This document shows positions 49,876 to 59,106 of a stretch of DNA of 64,000 nucleotides, in pieces. How positions within the stretch are numbered: the first letter of the stretch is position 1; every line of letters begins with the position of its first letter. Origin of the DNA: Kitasatospora sp. NBC_00458 (lineage in GTDB: Bacteria > Actinomycetota > Actinomycetes > Streptomycetales > Streptomycetaceae); NCBI RefSeq assembly GCF_036013975.1, contig NZ_CP107904.1:7411001-7475000 (forward strand), in the 5' to 3' direction. A program made the translations under genes and the position numbers. The notes below the pieces were generated by a model. That model worked only from the letters and a program-made list of their open reading frames with translations, did no database searches and was not told the origin of the DNA.

Positions 49876-49934
49876 GATCTTGACTCCTGGTACTCAACGC
49901 TGAGCTTGGTAGCCGAGATCGTAACCCCTCAATG

Positions 49935-49966
49935 TTCAAGTGTTGTACATGGGATGCCCTTCAAGT
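49935..49966. promoter_or_regulatory. Direct repeats upstream of glcP
   Basis: TTCAAGT occurs at 49935-49941 and again at 49960-49966, 25 bases apart (about two and a half turns), giving ACTTGAA on the gene strand. They lie 60-90 bases upstream of the permease start in an AT-rich pocket and may bind a regulator. Confidence 0.35.
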
Positions 49967-50066
49967 CCCTTGGCCGATTAGTAAGGTGAACAATCAAATA
50001 AGTCCCGCTCTCGGCCCGGGCCTCGCGCCCGGGTCGGGCCCGGGTCGGGCCCCGGTCCCGGGACGC

Positions 50067-50101
50067 GGGCGGGCGCCCATGTCACGGCCGGGCGCCCGCC
50101 C
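50067..50101 (-). terminator. Terminator after egtD
   Basis: GGGCGGGCGCCC (50067-50078) and GGGCGCCCGCCC (50090-50101) pair perfectly around 11 bases, 27 bases beyond the egtD stop. Confidence 0.75.
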
Positions 50102-50128
50102 CCCCCGGGGTCGCGCCCGCCCCCGGGG

Positions 50129-51097
50129 TCAGGCGGGCCGGGCCAGCGAGAGCCCGAACCGGCCCTGGTCGTCGGTCCACCACTCGGCGAGCCGCAGGCC
50201 CGCCGCCGCGAGCTCCTCGGCCACCCGCTCGCGGCGGAACTTGGCCGACACCTCGGTGCGCAGCTCCTCGCCCTCGTCGAAGTGGACCGGCAGGTCCAGC
50301 TCCGGGATCTTCACGGTCTGCGCCCGTAGCGACCGCAGCCGCATCTCGATCCACTCCCGCTCCGCGTCCCAGAGCGCCACGTGCTCGAAGGCCTCCGAGT
50401 CGAAGTCGGCGGACAGCTCCCGGTTGAGGACGTTCAGCACGTTCCGGTTGAACTCCGCGGTCACCCCGGCCGCGTCGTCGTAGGCGGCGACCAGCACCGC
50501 CGGGTCCTTGACCAGGTCGGTGCCGAGCAGCAGCGAGTCGCCCGGGTCCAGGGCCGAGCGCAGCCCGCGCAGGAAGGCGGCGCGCTCGGCCGGCAGCAGG
50601 TTGCCGAGGGTGCCGCCGAGGAAGGCGACCAGGCGCGGGCCGCCCGGCGGCAGGTCGAGCCGGGCGGTGAAGTCGGCGAGTACGCCGTGCACGGTCAGGC
50701 CCGGGTACTCGGTGGCGAGCGCCCCGCCGGCCGCGGTGAGCGCGCTCTCGCTCACGTCGACCGGCACGTACGCGTCCAGCGTGCCCAGGTCGCGCAGCGC
50801 GTCCAGCAGCAGCCTGGTCTTCTCGGAGGAGCCCGAGCCCAGCTCGACCAGGGTGCGGGCCCGGGTGGCGGCGGCGATCTCGCCCGCCCGGGCGGTCAGG
50901 ATGGCCCGCTCGGCGCGGGTCGGGTAGTACTCGGGCAGCCGGGTGATCTCCTCGAACAGCTCACTGCCCCGGGCGTCGTAGAACCACTTGGGCGGCAGCG
51001 ACTTCGGCTCGGAGGTCAGGCCGTGCTGCACGTCGTACCGCAGGGCGGTGCTGAAGTGGTCGGCGGGCAGCAGTCGGGTGAGATCGAAGGTGCTCAT
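50129..51097 (-). CDS. egtD: Histidine N-alpha-trimethyltransferase EgtD
   Basis: A 322-residue SAM-dependent enzyme that makes hercynine from histidine, the first step of ergothioneine synthesis. Motifs: KWFYDARGSELFEEITRLPEYYPTRAE, LVELGSGSSEKTRLLLDAL, VDVSESAL, LVAFLGGTLGNLLPAE, and the histidine-binding EFNRNVLNVLNREL. Length equals that of known EgtD proteins. It follows egtC with an 86-base gap. Last gene of the cluster. Confidence 0.95.
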   Translation of the reverse strand: MSTFDLTRLLPADHFSTALRYDVQHGLTSEPKSLPPKWFYDARGSELFEEITRLPEYYPTRAERAILTARAGEIAAATRARTLVELGSGSSEKTRLLLDALRDLGTLDAYVPVDVSESALTAAGGALATEYPGLTVHGVLADFTARLDLPPGGPRLVAFLGGTLGNLLPAERAAFLRGLRSALDPGDSLLLGTDLVKDPAVLVAAYDDAAGVTAEFNRNVLNVLNRELSADFDSEAFEHVALWDAEREWIEMRLRSLRAQTVKIPELDLPVHFDEGEELRTEVSAKFRRERVAEELAAAGLRLAEWWTDDQGRFGLSLARPA

Positions 51098-51183
51098 GGC
51101 AGATGGATCCTCTGTTCAGGAAGTGAAGAAAGGAAGGCGACGTCGAAGGGGCCCGCCTGGGGTGGCGGCGGACCCGGCCGGTC

Positions 51184-51921
51184 TCAGAGCGGCTTGACGG
51201 TGACCCCGTCCGGCCCGGCCAGCAGCAGCGACCGGTCCGGGACGGCCGTCCAGTCCGGGTGGTCGTCGGACGGTTCGGAGGCCACCAGCACGCCGAGTCC
51301 GGGAACCGTCCGGTGGTGCAGGGTGTCGCCCCAGGCGGTCGCGGCGATCGCCCGGCCGTCGGTGAGCAGCAGGTTGAGCCGCCCGTCCGTGTGCGCGGCC
51401 ACGTCCGCGACGGTGCCGGTCAGCGCCTCGCCCAGGCCGGCGCCCGCGCGCAGCCGGTGCAGCGCCAGCGCCCAGAGCAGCGCCGAGTCGGTGCGTGCCG
51501 CCAGCCCCAGCAGCTCGGCGGGCGGCAGCAGCGCGGCGACCGGCCCCAGCCGCTCCGGCCAGCCGGCCACCGCGCCGTTGTGGCTGAACAGCCAGCGCCC
51601 GGCGGCGAACGGCGCGGCCGCCTCCTCGCCGGCGGCGCAGCCCTCGGTGGCCGAGCGGACGGCCGCCAGCAGCGCCCGGGTGCGCAGGACCCGGGCGAGG
51701 TCGGCGAAGGAGGCGTCCGCCCAGACCGGCCCGGCCCGCCGGTAGCGGGCCGGGACCTCGTCGCCGTCGGCGTACCAGCCGAGGCCGAAGCCGTCCGCGT
51801 TGACCGTGCCGTACTGCTGTGCGCGCGGCGCCCAGGACTGCCGGTAGAGCCCGAACGGCGGCTCCACCAGCAGCTCCCGGGGCGCGACCGGCTCGCCCAG
51901 GTAGGCGAGGTGGCGGCACAT
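51184..51921 (-). CDS. egtC: Amidohydrolase EgtC
   Basis: A 245-residue class-II glutamine-amidotransferase-like enzyme. EgtC removes the glutamate from the gamma-glutamyl hercynylcysteine sulfoxide. The N-terminal nucleophile Cys2 is in MCRHLAYLG, with FSHNGAVAGW, and TDSALLWALAL further on. ATG 51921 shares a base with the egtB stop (TGATG). Length is typical. Confidence 0.93.
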   Translation of the reverse strand: MCRHLAYLGEPVAPRELLVEPPFGLYRQSWAPRAQQYGTVNADGFGLGWYADGDEVPARYRRAGPVWADASFADLARVLRTRALLAAVRSATEGCAAGEEAAAPFAAGRWLFSHNGAVAGWPERLGPVAALLPPAELLGLAARTDSALLWALALHRLRAGAGLGEALTGTVADVAAHTDGRLNLLLTDGRAIAATAWGDTLHHRTVPGLGVLVASEPSDDHPDWTAVPDRSLLLAGPDGVTVKPL

Positions 51922-53417
51922 CAGCCGGCCGCCGCGTCGGTCGCGGTGCGGAACCCGGCGAAGATCTGGCGCCGGACCGGGTAGTCCCAGTTGCGGAAGG
52001 TGCCGCGGCAGGCGACCGGCGCCACCGCGAAGCAGCCGCCGCGCAGCACCTTGTACTCCGGCCCGAAGAAGACCTCCGAGTACTCCCGGTACGGCCAGGC
52101 GCGGAACCCCGGGTACGGGCGGAGGTCGCTGGCCGTCCACTCCCACACGTCGCCCATCAACTGCCGTACCCCGTAGGCGGATTGTCCCTCCGGGTAGCTG
52201 CCCGCCGGGGCCGGGCGCAGGTGGCGCTGGCCCAGGTTGGCGTGCTGCGGGGCCGGTGACGCGTCGCCCCAGGGGAACCGGCGCGAGCGGCCGGTGGCCG
52301 GGTCGTGCCGCGCGGCCTTCTCCCACTCGGCCTCGGTCGGCAGCCGCCGCCCGGCCCACCGGGCGTAGGCGTCCGCCTCGTACCAGCTGACGTGCAGCAC
52401 CGGCTCGTCGAGCGGGACGGGCTCCAGCACGCCGAACCGCCGCCGCAGCCACTGGCCGCCGTCCTGCCGCCAGAACAGCGGGGCGGTCAGGCCGGCCTGC
52501 CGGCGGTGCGCCCAGCCCTCGGACGTCCACCAGCGCGGCTCGTCGTAGCCGCCGTCGGCCAGGAACCGCAGGTAGGCGCCGTTGGTGACCGGGGTGGTGT
52601 CCAGCCGGAAGGCGGGCAGGTCGACCCGGTGGGAGGGGCGCTCGTTGTCCAGCGCCCACGGCTCGGTGTCGGTGCCCATGGTGAACGGGCCGGCCGGGAT
52701 CAGCACGTCGGCGGGCAGCGCGGCCGCGTCCGCCGGGGCGGGCGGCGGCGGGGGAGCGGCCAGCACCGGCTCGCCCCTGCGGAGCTGGTGGGTGATCAGC
52801 ATCGTCTCGTCGTGCTGCTGTTCGTGCTGGGCGATCATGCCGAAGGCGAACCCGGAGTCCAGCAGCGGGGCGCCCTCCAGCGGGCTGGCGGCGAGCAGGT
52901 CGAGCACCCGGCCGCGGACGTCGTGCGCGTACGCGCGGGCCTCCCCGGGCGGCAGCAGCGGCAGGCTGGGCCGCTCGGCGCGCGGGTGCTCGAAGGCGTC
53001 GTAGAGCGGGTCGATCTCGGGGTGCATCGGCTCCCGGCCGCCGATGTTGCGCAGCAGCCAGAGCTCCTCCTGGTTCCCGATGTGGGCGAGGTCCCAGACC
53101 AGCGGGGACATCAGGGGGGAGTGCTGGGCGGTGAGGTCGGGGTCGTCGACGCAGTCGGTCAGTGCGGCGGTGCGGGCGCGGGCGGCGAGCAGTTCGGCGG
53201 CGATCGTCTCGCGCAGGACCTCCGGCGGCAGGGTGTCCAGCGGCCGGGCGTCCGGGGTGTGCAGGGCGTCCGGGGTGTGCAGGGTGCGGGTGTCCGGGGT
53301 GCGGGCTTCCCGGACCGGCGGGCCCGGCTGCGTCCCCGTGCCCGGGGCGGGTGCGCCGGCCGGGCGGGTGTCGCGTGCGGAGCGTGCGGCGTGCGCGTCG
53401 CGGGAGTCGTCGATCAT
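51921..53417 (-). CDS. egtB: Hercynine oxygenase EgtB
   Basis: A 498-residue iron enzyme that joins hercynine and gamma-glutamylcysteine with oxygen. The DinB-like N-domain holds the iron triad His112 (WDLAHIGNQEE), His198 and His202 (HEQQHDETM). The FGE-sulfatase domain follows (IPAGPFTMGTDTEPWALDNE, PVTNGAYLRFL, GDVWEWTAS, LRGGCFA, RNWDYPVRRQIFAGFR). The first 60 residues are an extension with Thr-Pro-Asp repeats from duplicated 18-bp DNA units (53246-53281). ATG 53417 overlaps the egtA stop (ATGA). Confidence 0.93.
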   Translation of the reverse strand: MIDDSRDAHAARSARDTRPAGAPAPGTGTQPGPPVREARTPDTRTLHTPDALHTPDARPLDTLPPEVLRETIAAELLAARARTAALTDCVDDPDLTAQHSPLMSPLVWDLAHIGNQEELWLLRNIGGREPMHPEIDPLYDAFEHPRAERPSLPLLPPGEARAYAHDVRGRVLDLLAASPLEGAPLLDSGFAFGMIAQHEQQHDETMLITHQLRRGEPVLAAPPPPPAPADAAALPADVLIPAGPFTMGTDTEPWALDNERPSHRVDLPAFRLDTTPVTNGAYLRFLADGGYDEPRWWTSEGWAHRRQAGLTAPLFWRQDGGQWLRRRFGVLEPVPLDEPVLHVSWYEADAYARWAGRRLPTEAEWEKAARHDPATGRSRRFPWGDASPAPQHANLGQRHLRPAPAGSYPEGQSAYGVRQLMGDVWEWTASDLRPYPGFRAWPYREYSEVFFGPEYKVLRGGCFAVAPVACRGTFRNWDYPVRRQIFAGFRTATDAAAG

Positions 53418-54823
53418 GGTGCGGCCCCCTCCGGGGGAGTGCGTAGGGTGCCGGAGCGCAGGGCGTCCAGCTGGTCGTCGGCCGGGCAGCGGCCGCGCGC
53501 CGGGTAGCGCTCGGCGAACTCGGCGACGGTGGCGCGCAGCCGCTCGGCGCCGGGCATCCGGCCCAGCGCGGCGTCGGCGGCGGCGAAGCAGGTCAGGGTG
53601 GCGCGGCGCAGCTCCGGATCGGACACCGCGAGGGTGGCGGCGCGGCGCCAGACGTCGCTGCGCGGCGGGCGCGGACCGTCGGGGCACTCCAGCGGCTCCA
53701 GCGCGGCGAGCGCGGCGTCGGCGGCGAGCGGGTCGTCCAGGAGGGCGGTGGCCAGGGCGGCGGGGACGATCCAGCCGTCGCCCGGCTGGGCGTCGATCAT
53801 CCGCAGTTCCAGGTAGCCGTGCGGGCGGACCGGCGGGAAGAGCGTGGTGCGGTGGTAGTCGAGGTCGGCCAGGGTGGGCGGGCGCTCGCCGCGGCCGCGC
53901 AGCCAGTCGGCGAAGGTCAGCCCGGCCGGCGCGGTCCACGGCAGGCCGTCCCGGCGGCGGACGCAGAGCACCTCGGCGTCCAGCACGTAGCGGGTCCAGG
54001 CCTCGCGCGGGTCGCCGTGGTCCGGCGAGGGGGCGAGGGTGCGGCTGGGGTCCATCCGGGACCAGACGGTCTGCCGGGTGGACCGGTGGCCGGTCGGCCT
54101 GCCGTCCAGCAGCGGCGAGTTGGCGAAGGCGGCGACCAGGACCGGGCCGAGGCGGTGGGCGAGGAGCCAGCGCCGGTCCAGCCCGTGCGGACCGGTCTCC
54201 GCGCCGGAGTCCAGGCAGACCTGGAGGGAGGCGGTGCCGGTCATCATGATGCGGCCCCACGGGCCGGCCGAATTGAAGAATCGTTCCATCGCCAGGTAGC
54301 GCGGGTGGTCCAGCACCATCTGCCGGGGTCGTGCCAGGGGGTCGGTGCCGGTGCCGGTGAGCCGCAGGCCCTGTGCCGCGAAGGCGGCCCGCAGGGCGGC
54401 GAGGTCGCGCCGGGTGTCGGCGACGCAGGCGGTGAGGCCGTCGGCGGGCGGGGAGCTGAGCTCTACCTGACCGCCGGGTTCGAGGGTGAGGCGGGAACCG
54501 GACGGGAGCGAGGTCCCGTCGGGGCCGCCGAGCGGCAGTGCGTCCAGTGCGGCGTGCAGCCGTTCCGGGGGTACGGGTTGGGTCGGACATCGGTCGTCGT
54601 GGACGAACCACTCAAGCTCGACGCCGACCAGGCGGGGCGGTCCGATCTTGAAGCAGACGCCGGCCATGTGGCGGCGCGCCTCGGACTCGGTCAGCGGGGT
54701 CACGGTGGCGGGCCGGCCGGCCGGGTGGGCCTGGGTGCTCCGGGGAGGTCCGGCGGCGGGCGGGCCGGCGCTCTGCCGGTCGGGCGGGCTGGTCGGTCGA
54801 ACGGGTATCACCGGACTCACCAT
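53414..54823 (-). CDS. egtA: Glutamate-cysteine ligase EgtA
   Basis: A 469-residue GCS2-type ligase making gamma-glutamylcysteine, the thiol donor for EgtB. Motifs: VGVELEWFVHDD, LTLEPGGQVELSSPP, YLAMERFF, MTGTASLQVCLD, RPHGYLELRMIDAQP. The extreme N-terminus is uncertain: ATG 54823 is used, GTG 54835 and ATG 54877 are in frame. The 54824-55096 gap to the next upstream gene should hold the operon promoter, but I see only weak boxes. First gene of egtABCD. Confidence 0.9.
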   Translation of the reverse strand: MVSPVIPVRPTSPPDRQSAGPPAAGPPRSTQAHPAGRPATVTPLTESEARRHMAGVCFKIGPPRLVGVELEWFVHDDRCPTQPVPPERLHAALDALPLGGPDGTSLPSGSRLTLEPGGQVELSSPPADGLTACVADTRRDLAALRAAFAAQGLRLTGTGTDPLARPRQMVLDHPRYLAMERFFNSAGPWGRIMMTGTASLQVCLDSGAETGPHGLDRRWLLAHRLGPVLVAAFANSPLLDGRPTGHRSTRQTVWSRMDPSRTLAPSPDHGDPREAWTRYVLDAEVLCVRRRDGLPWTAPAGLTFADWLRGRGERPPTLADLDYHRTTLFPPVRPHGYLELRMIDAQPGDGWIVPAALATALLDDPLAADAALAALEPLECPDGPRPPRSDVWRRAATLAVSDPELRRATLTCFAAADAALGRMPGAERLRATVAEFAERYPARGRCPADDQLDALRSGTLRTPPEGAAP

Positions 54824-55061
54824 CCTCGGGATCACGATTGCGGCCCGGTCTACCCTGCCCAGTCTGCTACGGACCATGCGGCGGCGCTTCGCAAACATCT
54901 GGTTAAGAGGATTCGCCGCAGGTCAGGATGGGTACGGCCGGGTGAATCGGCTCTTCCGGCGGTGGTGCCGCCCGCCCTCCGCGGGCACCGCAGGTGGCCG
55001 TGTGCGGGCCGCCGGTGGCGGTCGGTGGGCGGTCGGTGGCGGACCGTGGGCGGTGCCGGTC

Positions 55062-55133
55062 CGGTGCCCGTCGGCCGACCGGTGCCCGTCGGCCGGTCAG
55101 TGTCCGTCGGCCGGCCGGTGCCCGTCCGCCGGC
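55062..55133. repeat. Four 18-bp tandem repeats
   Basis: Units of about CGGTGCCCGTCGGCCGAC start at 55062, 55080, 55098 and 55116, with a few differences. They encode the RPADGH repeats at the C-terminus of the SRPBCC protein. They continue past its stop codon, which lies inside the array. Confidence 0.8.
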
Positions 55134-55579
55134 CGCGCCGCGAGGTGGGCCGCCAGTCCGCGCCGGCCCCGGTGCATCATCACGGCGTGGTTGGCCCGGA
55201 ACAGCGGGCGCGCGGGGAGGGCGAGGCGGCGCAGCAGCGGAGCGGCCGGGCGGGCGTCCTCCTCGAAGAGCACGCGGCAGCCCCCGTCACCGTCCGCGGT
55301 GACCGTCCAGCGCGACCAGCCGACGAGGTCCCCGTCCATGGCCGCCTCCAGCACACCGGCGGCCCGGTCCCGCCGCATCGTCGCGAGCCGGATCACCAGC
55401 CGGTAGGGGAGCAGCGCGCGGACCAGCACCTCGCCGGTGTCCGGACCGGTCTGCCGGACGTCGCGGATGTCGGGCCACCAGCGCGGGTAGCCCGCCACGT
55501 GCTCCAGGGCCGCGTACGCGGCGTCCGGCGGGGCGGCCAGCCGCCACACCCCGCGGAACCGGTAGTGGTTGGGATCCAC
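55097..55579 (-). CDS. SRPBCC/START-fold protein
   Basis: A 160-residue helix-grip protein. Pattern: FRGVWRLAAPPDAAYAALEHVAGYPRWWPDIRDVR, then LATMRRDRAAGVLEAAMDGDLVGWSRWTVTADGDGGCRVLFEEDA and a C-terminal helix. These proteins bind hydrophobic ligands; the ligand here is unknown. The last residues, ARPADGHRPADGH, come from an 18-bp DNA repeat. GTG 55579 has a possible -10 box TAGAGT (55586-55591, minus strand) six bases upstream. Confidence 0.8.
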   Translation of the reverse strand: MDPNHYRFRGVWRLAAPPDAAYAALEHVAGYPRWWPDIRDVRQTGPDTGEVLVRALLPYRLVIRLATMRRDRAAGVLEAAMDGDLVGWSRWTVTADGDGGCRVLFEEDARPAAPLLRRLALPARPLFRANHAVMMHRGRRGLAAHLAARPADGHRPADGH

Positions 55580-56058
55580 GCCCGCACTCTAGTCCGGACG
55601 GCCCACGGACCGGTGCGGCTCCGGTGCACCCGGTGTCCGCCGCGCCCCTGGCGCCCCGCGCACCCCGACGGCCCTGCACCCCGACGGCCCTGCACCCCGA
55701 CGGCCCCGCGCCCCGACGGCCCCGCGGCCGCGGCGTGCGTACGGGCCCTTCCGGAACCCGCGGTTGTGACGCTCCGTGATGTCGTGACAGTCCGTGACCT
55801 CCGTCGCCCCGGTGTCCGGAGGCCGGGCGTCCGCCGCCGCGAGCCCGCCACCAGGGCGTTCGGTGCGGCTGCTCCGCGCCCCGGTGGCGCCACCGGGGTC
55901 CTCGGGGGGAGGGTGGGATTCCACCGGGAGGACGGTGGGACTCCGCTTGCACGCATTCGGCGTGCGGAGGAGGATCTTTTGTGCTTGTAGTCTCATCAGT
56001 CACAGCCGCCCCTTCAGGCGGCCGGTCCACCGGAAGACGAATCGAAGGAGTCCCGAGG
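55580..56058. other. Intergenic region with a minisatellite
   Basis: No credible gene. It holds the start of the minus-strand SRPBCC unit, a 4 x 16-bp repeat (55660-55723), and the leader of the plus-strand methyltransferase with a small hairpin (CCGCC-CCTTCA-GGCGG near 56008). Confidence 0.6.
55660..55723. repeat. Four 16-bp tandem repeats
   Basis: GCACCCCGACGGCCCT-type units start at 55660, 55676, 55692 and 55708; the first two are identical and the last two differ by one or two bases. Confidence 0.8.
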
Positions 56059-56865
56059 ATGCGGCGACCGAACTGGGTACCGGAGGGTACGGACCTGGAC
56101 AAACCGAACGCCGCGCGGGTCTACGACTACTACCTCGGAGGCTCGCACAACTTCGAGGTGGACCGGGAGATGGCCCGCAAGGCGATCGCCCTCTGGCCCG
56201 AGCTGCCGCAGATCATGCGCTCCAACCGCGCCTTCCTGCGCCGCGCCGTCCAGTTCACCGCCGAACGCGGCATCTCCCGCTTCCTGGACATCGGCTCCGG
56301 CATCCCCACCTTCGGCGCGGTCCACGAGATCGCCCGCGCCATCCGCCCCGAGTCCCAGGTCGTCTACGTGGACCGCGACCCGGTCGCCGTCGCGCACAGC
56401 CGGCTCCTGCTGGAGGGCGACGAGGGCTGCTCGGCCGTCCAGGCCGACGTCCGGGACGTCGACGACCTGATGTCCCGTCCCGAGGTGACCGAGCTGCTGG
56501 CGGCCGGCGAACCGGTGGCCGTGCTGCTGGTCGCGGTCATGCACTTCGTCGAGGACCAGGACGACCCGTGGAAGCTGATCGAGGTGATCCGCGACGCCCT
56601 CCCGCCGGGCAGCGCCCTCGTCCTCTCCCACGCCTCCCTGGAGGGCCGCCCCGACCAGGCCGAGGACCACCAGCGGCTGTACAAGATGACGCCCACTCCG
56701 CTCACCATGCGCACCCACGAGCAGATCACCGCCATGTTCGCCGGCTTCGACCTCGTCGAGCCGGGCGTGGTCTACCTGCCGCAGTGGCGCCCCGAGCAGC
56801 CGGAGGCGGTCGGCCGCAACCCCGAGCGGATGACCGGGGTGGCGGGCGTGGGGTTCCGCCCGTGA
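56059..56865 (+). CDS. SAM-dependent methyltransferase, DUF574 family
   Basis: A 268-residue Rossmann methyltransferase of a family abundant in actinobacteria. Family marks: NWVPEGTDLDKPNAARVYDYYLGGSHNFEVDRE, SRFLDIGSGIPTFG, QVVYVDRDPVAVAHS, and PLTMRTHEQITAMFAGFDLVEPGVV. Substrate unknown. ATG 56059 has AAGGAG 9 bases upstream. The stop overlaps the GGDEF-EAL start (GTGA), so the two are co-translated. A functional link with cyclic-di-GMP is possible but unproven. Confidence 0.85.
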   Translation: MRRPNWVPEGTDLDKPNAARVYDYYLGGSHNFEVDREMARKAIALWPELPQIMRSNRAFLRRAVQFTAERGISRFLDIGSGIPTFGAVHEIARAIRPESQVVYVDRDPVAVAHSRLLLEGDEGCSAVQADVRDVDDLMSRPEVTELLAAGEPVAVLLVAVMHFVEDQDDPWKLIEVIRDALPPGSALVLSHASLEGRPDQAEDHQRLYKMTPTPLTMRTHEQITAMFAGFDLVEPGVVYLPQWRPEQPEAVGRNPERMTGVAGVGFRP

Positions 56866-58982
56866 TCGAAGCGCCGGAGCCGAGCAGCAGCGCCGAACGG
56901 TTCCACGCGGACTGGGCGCGGCTGCTCTCCGGTGACCACGGCACGGCGGTCCACCCCGGCCTGGTCGGCCGGCTCGTCTCCCGGACCGCCGGGCTTCTCC
57001 ACCGTGCCCAGTTGGAGCACCCGTTCCAGCCTCAGCTGGCCGCTGAGGCCGGCGCCCACCTGGTCGAGGCGCACTTCACCGACCCGGTGGTGCTCGCCAG
57101 GGCGGTGGAACTGCTCCAGCAGCAGCCGGCCCCCGACGGTCGCGGGCCCGCCCTCAGCGGCGCGTTCGCGGCCGGCTGGGCCGCCGCCCTGCGCGAGCGC
57201 ACGCTCCGCGAGCAGGAGGCCATCCGCACGGCCGCCGACGTGGCGCGCAAGGAGGCCGAGCGGGCGCTGCGGGCCTCCGAGGCCCGGTTCCGGGCGCTGT
57301 TCGAGAGCGCCGCGATCGGCATCGGCATCGGCGACACCGACGGCAACATCCTGGCCGTCAACAAGGCGCTCCAGGAACTGTTCGGCGCCGGCCCCGAGGA
57401 CATGACCGGCCGCCGGGTCGGCGACCTCGTGCACCCCGAGGACGCCCCCGGCGTCTGGGAGGCCTACGAGGACCTGATCAGCGGCAAGCGCGAGTACTTC
57501 CAGTTCGACAAGCCGTACTACCGGCAGGACGGCGAGGTGGTCTGGACCCACCTGACCGTCTCGCTGATCCGCGACGACGACGGCGTCCCGCAGTACCAGG
57601 TGGCGATGCTGGAGGACGTCACCGACCGCTACCGGCTCCAGGAGACGCTGCGCCACCAGGCCACCCACGACCCGCTGACCGGCCTGCCCAACCGCGCCGC
57701 CTTCTTCGAGCGGCTGGAGAAGCTCTTCGAGGACCCGGACCCGGGCGCCCGCTTCGGCCTCTGCTACGTCGACCTCGACGGTTTCAAGGTGGTCAACGAC
57801 AGCCTCGGCCACGACACCGGGGACCAGCTGCTCGCCGCCGTCGCCGCCCGGCTGAAGGCCGCCCTCAGCCCGCTCGGCCACCTGGTCGCGCGGCTCGGCG
57901 GGGACGAGTTCGTCGTCCTGCTGGAGAACAGCCGGGGCGAGCAGGAGGCGGTCGCCGCCGCCAAGACCGTGCTCAAGGCGCTCGCCGGGCCGGTGCTGAT
58001 CGGCGACCACAAGCTGGCCGTCGGCGCCAGCGTCGGCGTGCTGGAGCGGCGGGTCTCCACCACCACCCCCGGCGCCGCCGTCCGCGCCGCCGACCTGACC
58101 CTCTACCGTGCCAAGGAGGCCGGCCGGGGCCGCTGGACGCTCTTCGACCCCAAGGAGAACGCCCGCGCCGTCTCCCGGTACGCGGTCTCGGTGCGGATGC
58201 CCGCCGCCCTCGACCGGGGCGAGTTCTTCATCGACTACCAGCCGCTGTACGCGCTCGCCGACGGCCGGCTGGCCGCCGTCGAGGCGCTCGTCCGCTGGCG
58301 CCACCCCCAGCTCGGCGTGCTCGGCCCGGACGAGTTCGTCACCACCGCCGAGGAGACCGGGCTGATCATGCCGCTCGGCCGCTGGGTGCTGGAACAGGCC
58401 TGCGGCCAGGCCGCGGAGTGGATCAAGCGGTTCGGCGACGCCGCTCCCCAGCTCAACGTCAACCTGGCGGTCCGCCAGGCCCGCAGCGCCGCCCTGGTCA
58501 CCGATCTCGGCCGGATCCTCGACACCACCGGCCTGGACCCCGCCCGGCTCCAGCTGGAGATCACCGAGTCCACCGTGGTCGGCCCGGAGGACGAGGCGCT
58601 GCGCACCCTGCACGGGCTGGTCGGCCTGGGCGTCTCGCTCGCCGTGGACGACTTCGGCACCGGCTGGTCCAACCTCGCCTACCTGCGCGACCTGCCCGTC
58701 TCCGGGCTGAAGATCGCCGGGTCCTTCGTCGGCGACCTGCACGACCCGGCGAAGGACGAGTCGACGGGCTGGCGGATCGTCAGCGGCCTGGTCTCGATGG
58801 CGCACGCCCTCGGGCTGACCGTGACCGCGGAGGGCGTGGAGACCAGGAAGGACGCCGAGCGGCTGCGCCGGATCGGCTGCGACTGGGCGCAGGGCTGGCA
58901 CTTCGGCCGCCCGGTCCGGCCCGCCGAGATCGCCCGCCGCATCGTCGAGGAGCCGAAGGGCCGCCCCGTCCCGCCGGCCTGA
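56862..58982 (+). CDS. PAS-GGDEF-EAL cyclic-di-GMP enzyme
   Basis: A 706-residue soluble protein. N-terminal helical region, PAS/PAC (residues about 134-260), GGDEF domain (265-430; intact ARLGGDEF, site near 346) and EAL domain (450-700). The EAL site looks competent: Glu474 (VEALVRW), LQLEITES, VDDFGTG, Lys617, TAEGVET and the DWAQGWHF Gln. The KIDR stretch reads KIAG. The RxxD product-inhibition site before GGDEF is missing (SPLG). It probably makes and breaks c-di-GMP, a control of development in streptomycetes. GTG 56862 overlaps the methyltransferase stop. Confidence 0.9.
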   Translation: MIEAPEPSSSAERFHADWARLLSGDHGTAVHPGLVGRLVSRTAGLLHRAQLEHPFQPQLAAEAGAHLVEAHFTDPVVLARAVELLQQQPAPDGRGPALSGAFAAGWAAALRERTLREQEAIRTAADVARKEAERALRASEARFRALFESAAIGIGIGDTDGNILAVNKALQELFGAGPEDMTGRRVGDLVHPEDAPGVWEAYEDLISGKREYFQFDKPYYRQDGEVVWTHLTVSLIRDDDGVPQYQVAMLEDVTDRYRLQETLRHQATHDPLTGLPNRAAFFERLEKLFEDPDPGARFGLCYVDLDGFKVVNDSLGHDTGDQLLAAVAARLKAALSPLGHLVARLGGDEFVVLLENSRGEQEAVAAAKTVLKALAGPVLIGDHKLAVGASVGVLERRVSTTTPGAAVRAADLTLYRAKEAGRGRWTLFDPKENARAVSRYAVSVRMPAALDRGEFFIDYQPLYALADGRLAAVEALVRWRHPQLGVLGPDEFVTTAEETGLIMPLGRWVLEQACGQAAEWIKRFGDAAPQLNVNLAVRQARSAALVTDLGRILDTTGLDPARLQLEITESTVVGPEDEALRTLHGLVGLGVSLAVDDFGTGWSNLAYLRDLPVSGLKIAGSFVGDLHDPAKDESTGWRIVSGLVSMAHALGLTVTAEGVETRKDAERLRRIGCDWAQGWHFGRPVRPAEIARRIVEEPKGRPVPPA

Positions 58983-59106
58983 CCGGCAGCCGCCCCGCCA
59001 CGGCACTCCCGTGCCGGACGACGGGTCGGCCACGCGGATCCGCGGCCCGTGGTGCGTTGTCGGCGGCCGGGTTCCGGCGACGCCGGCCCGGAGCCGCCCC
59101 CGGGGC

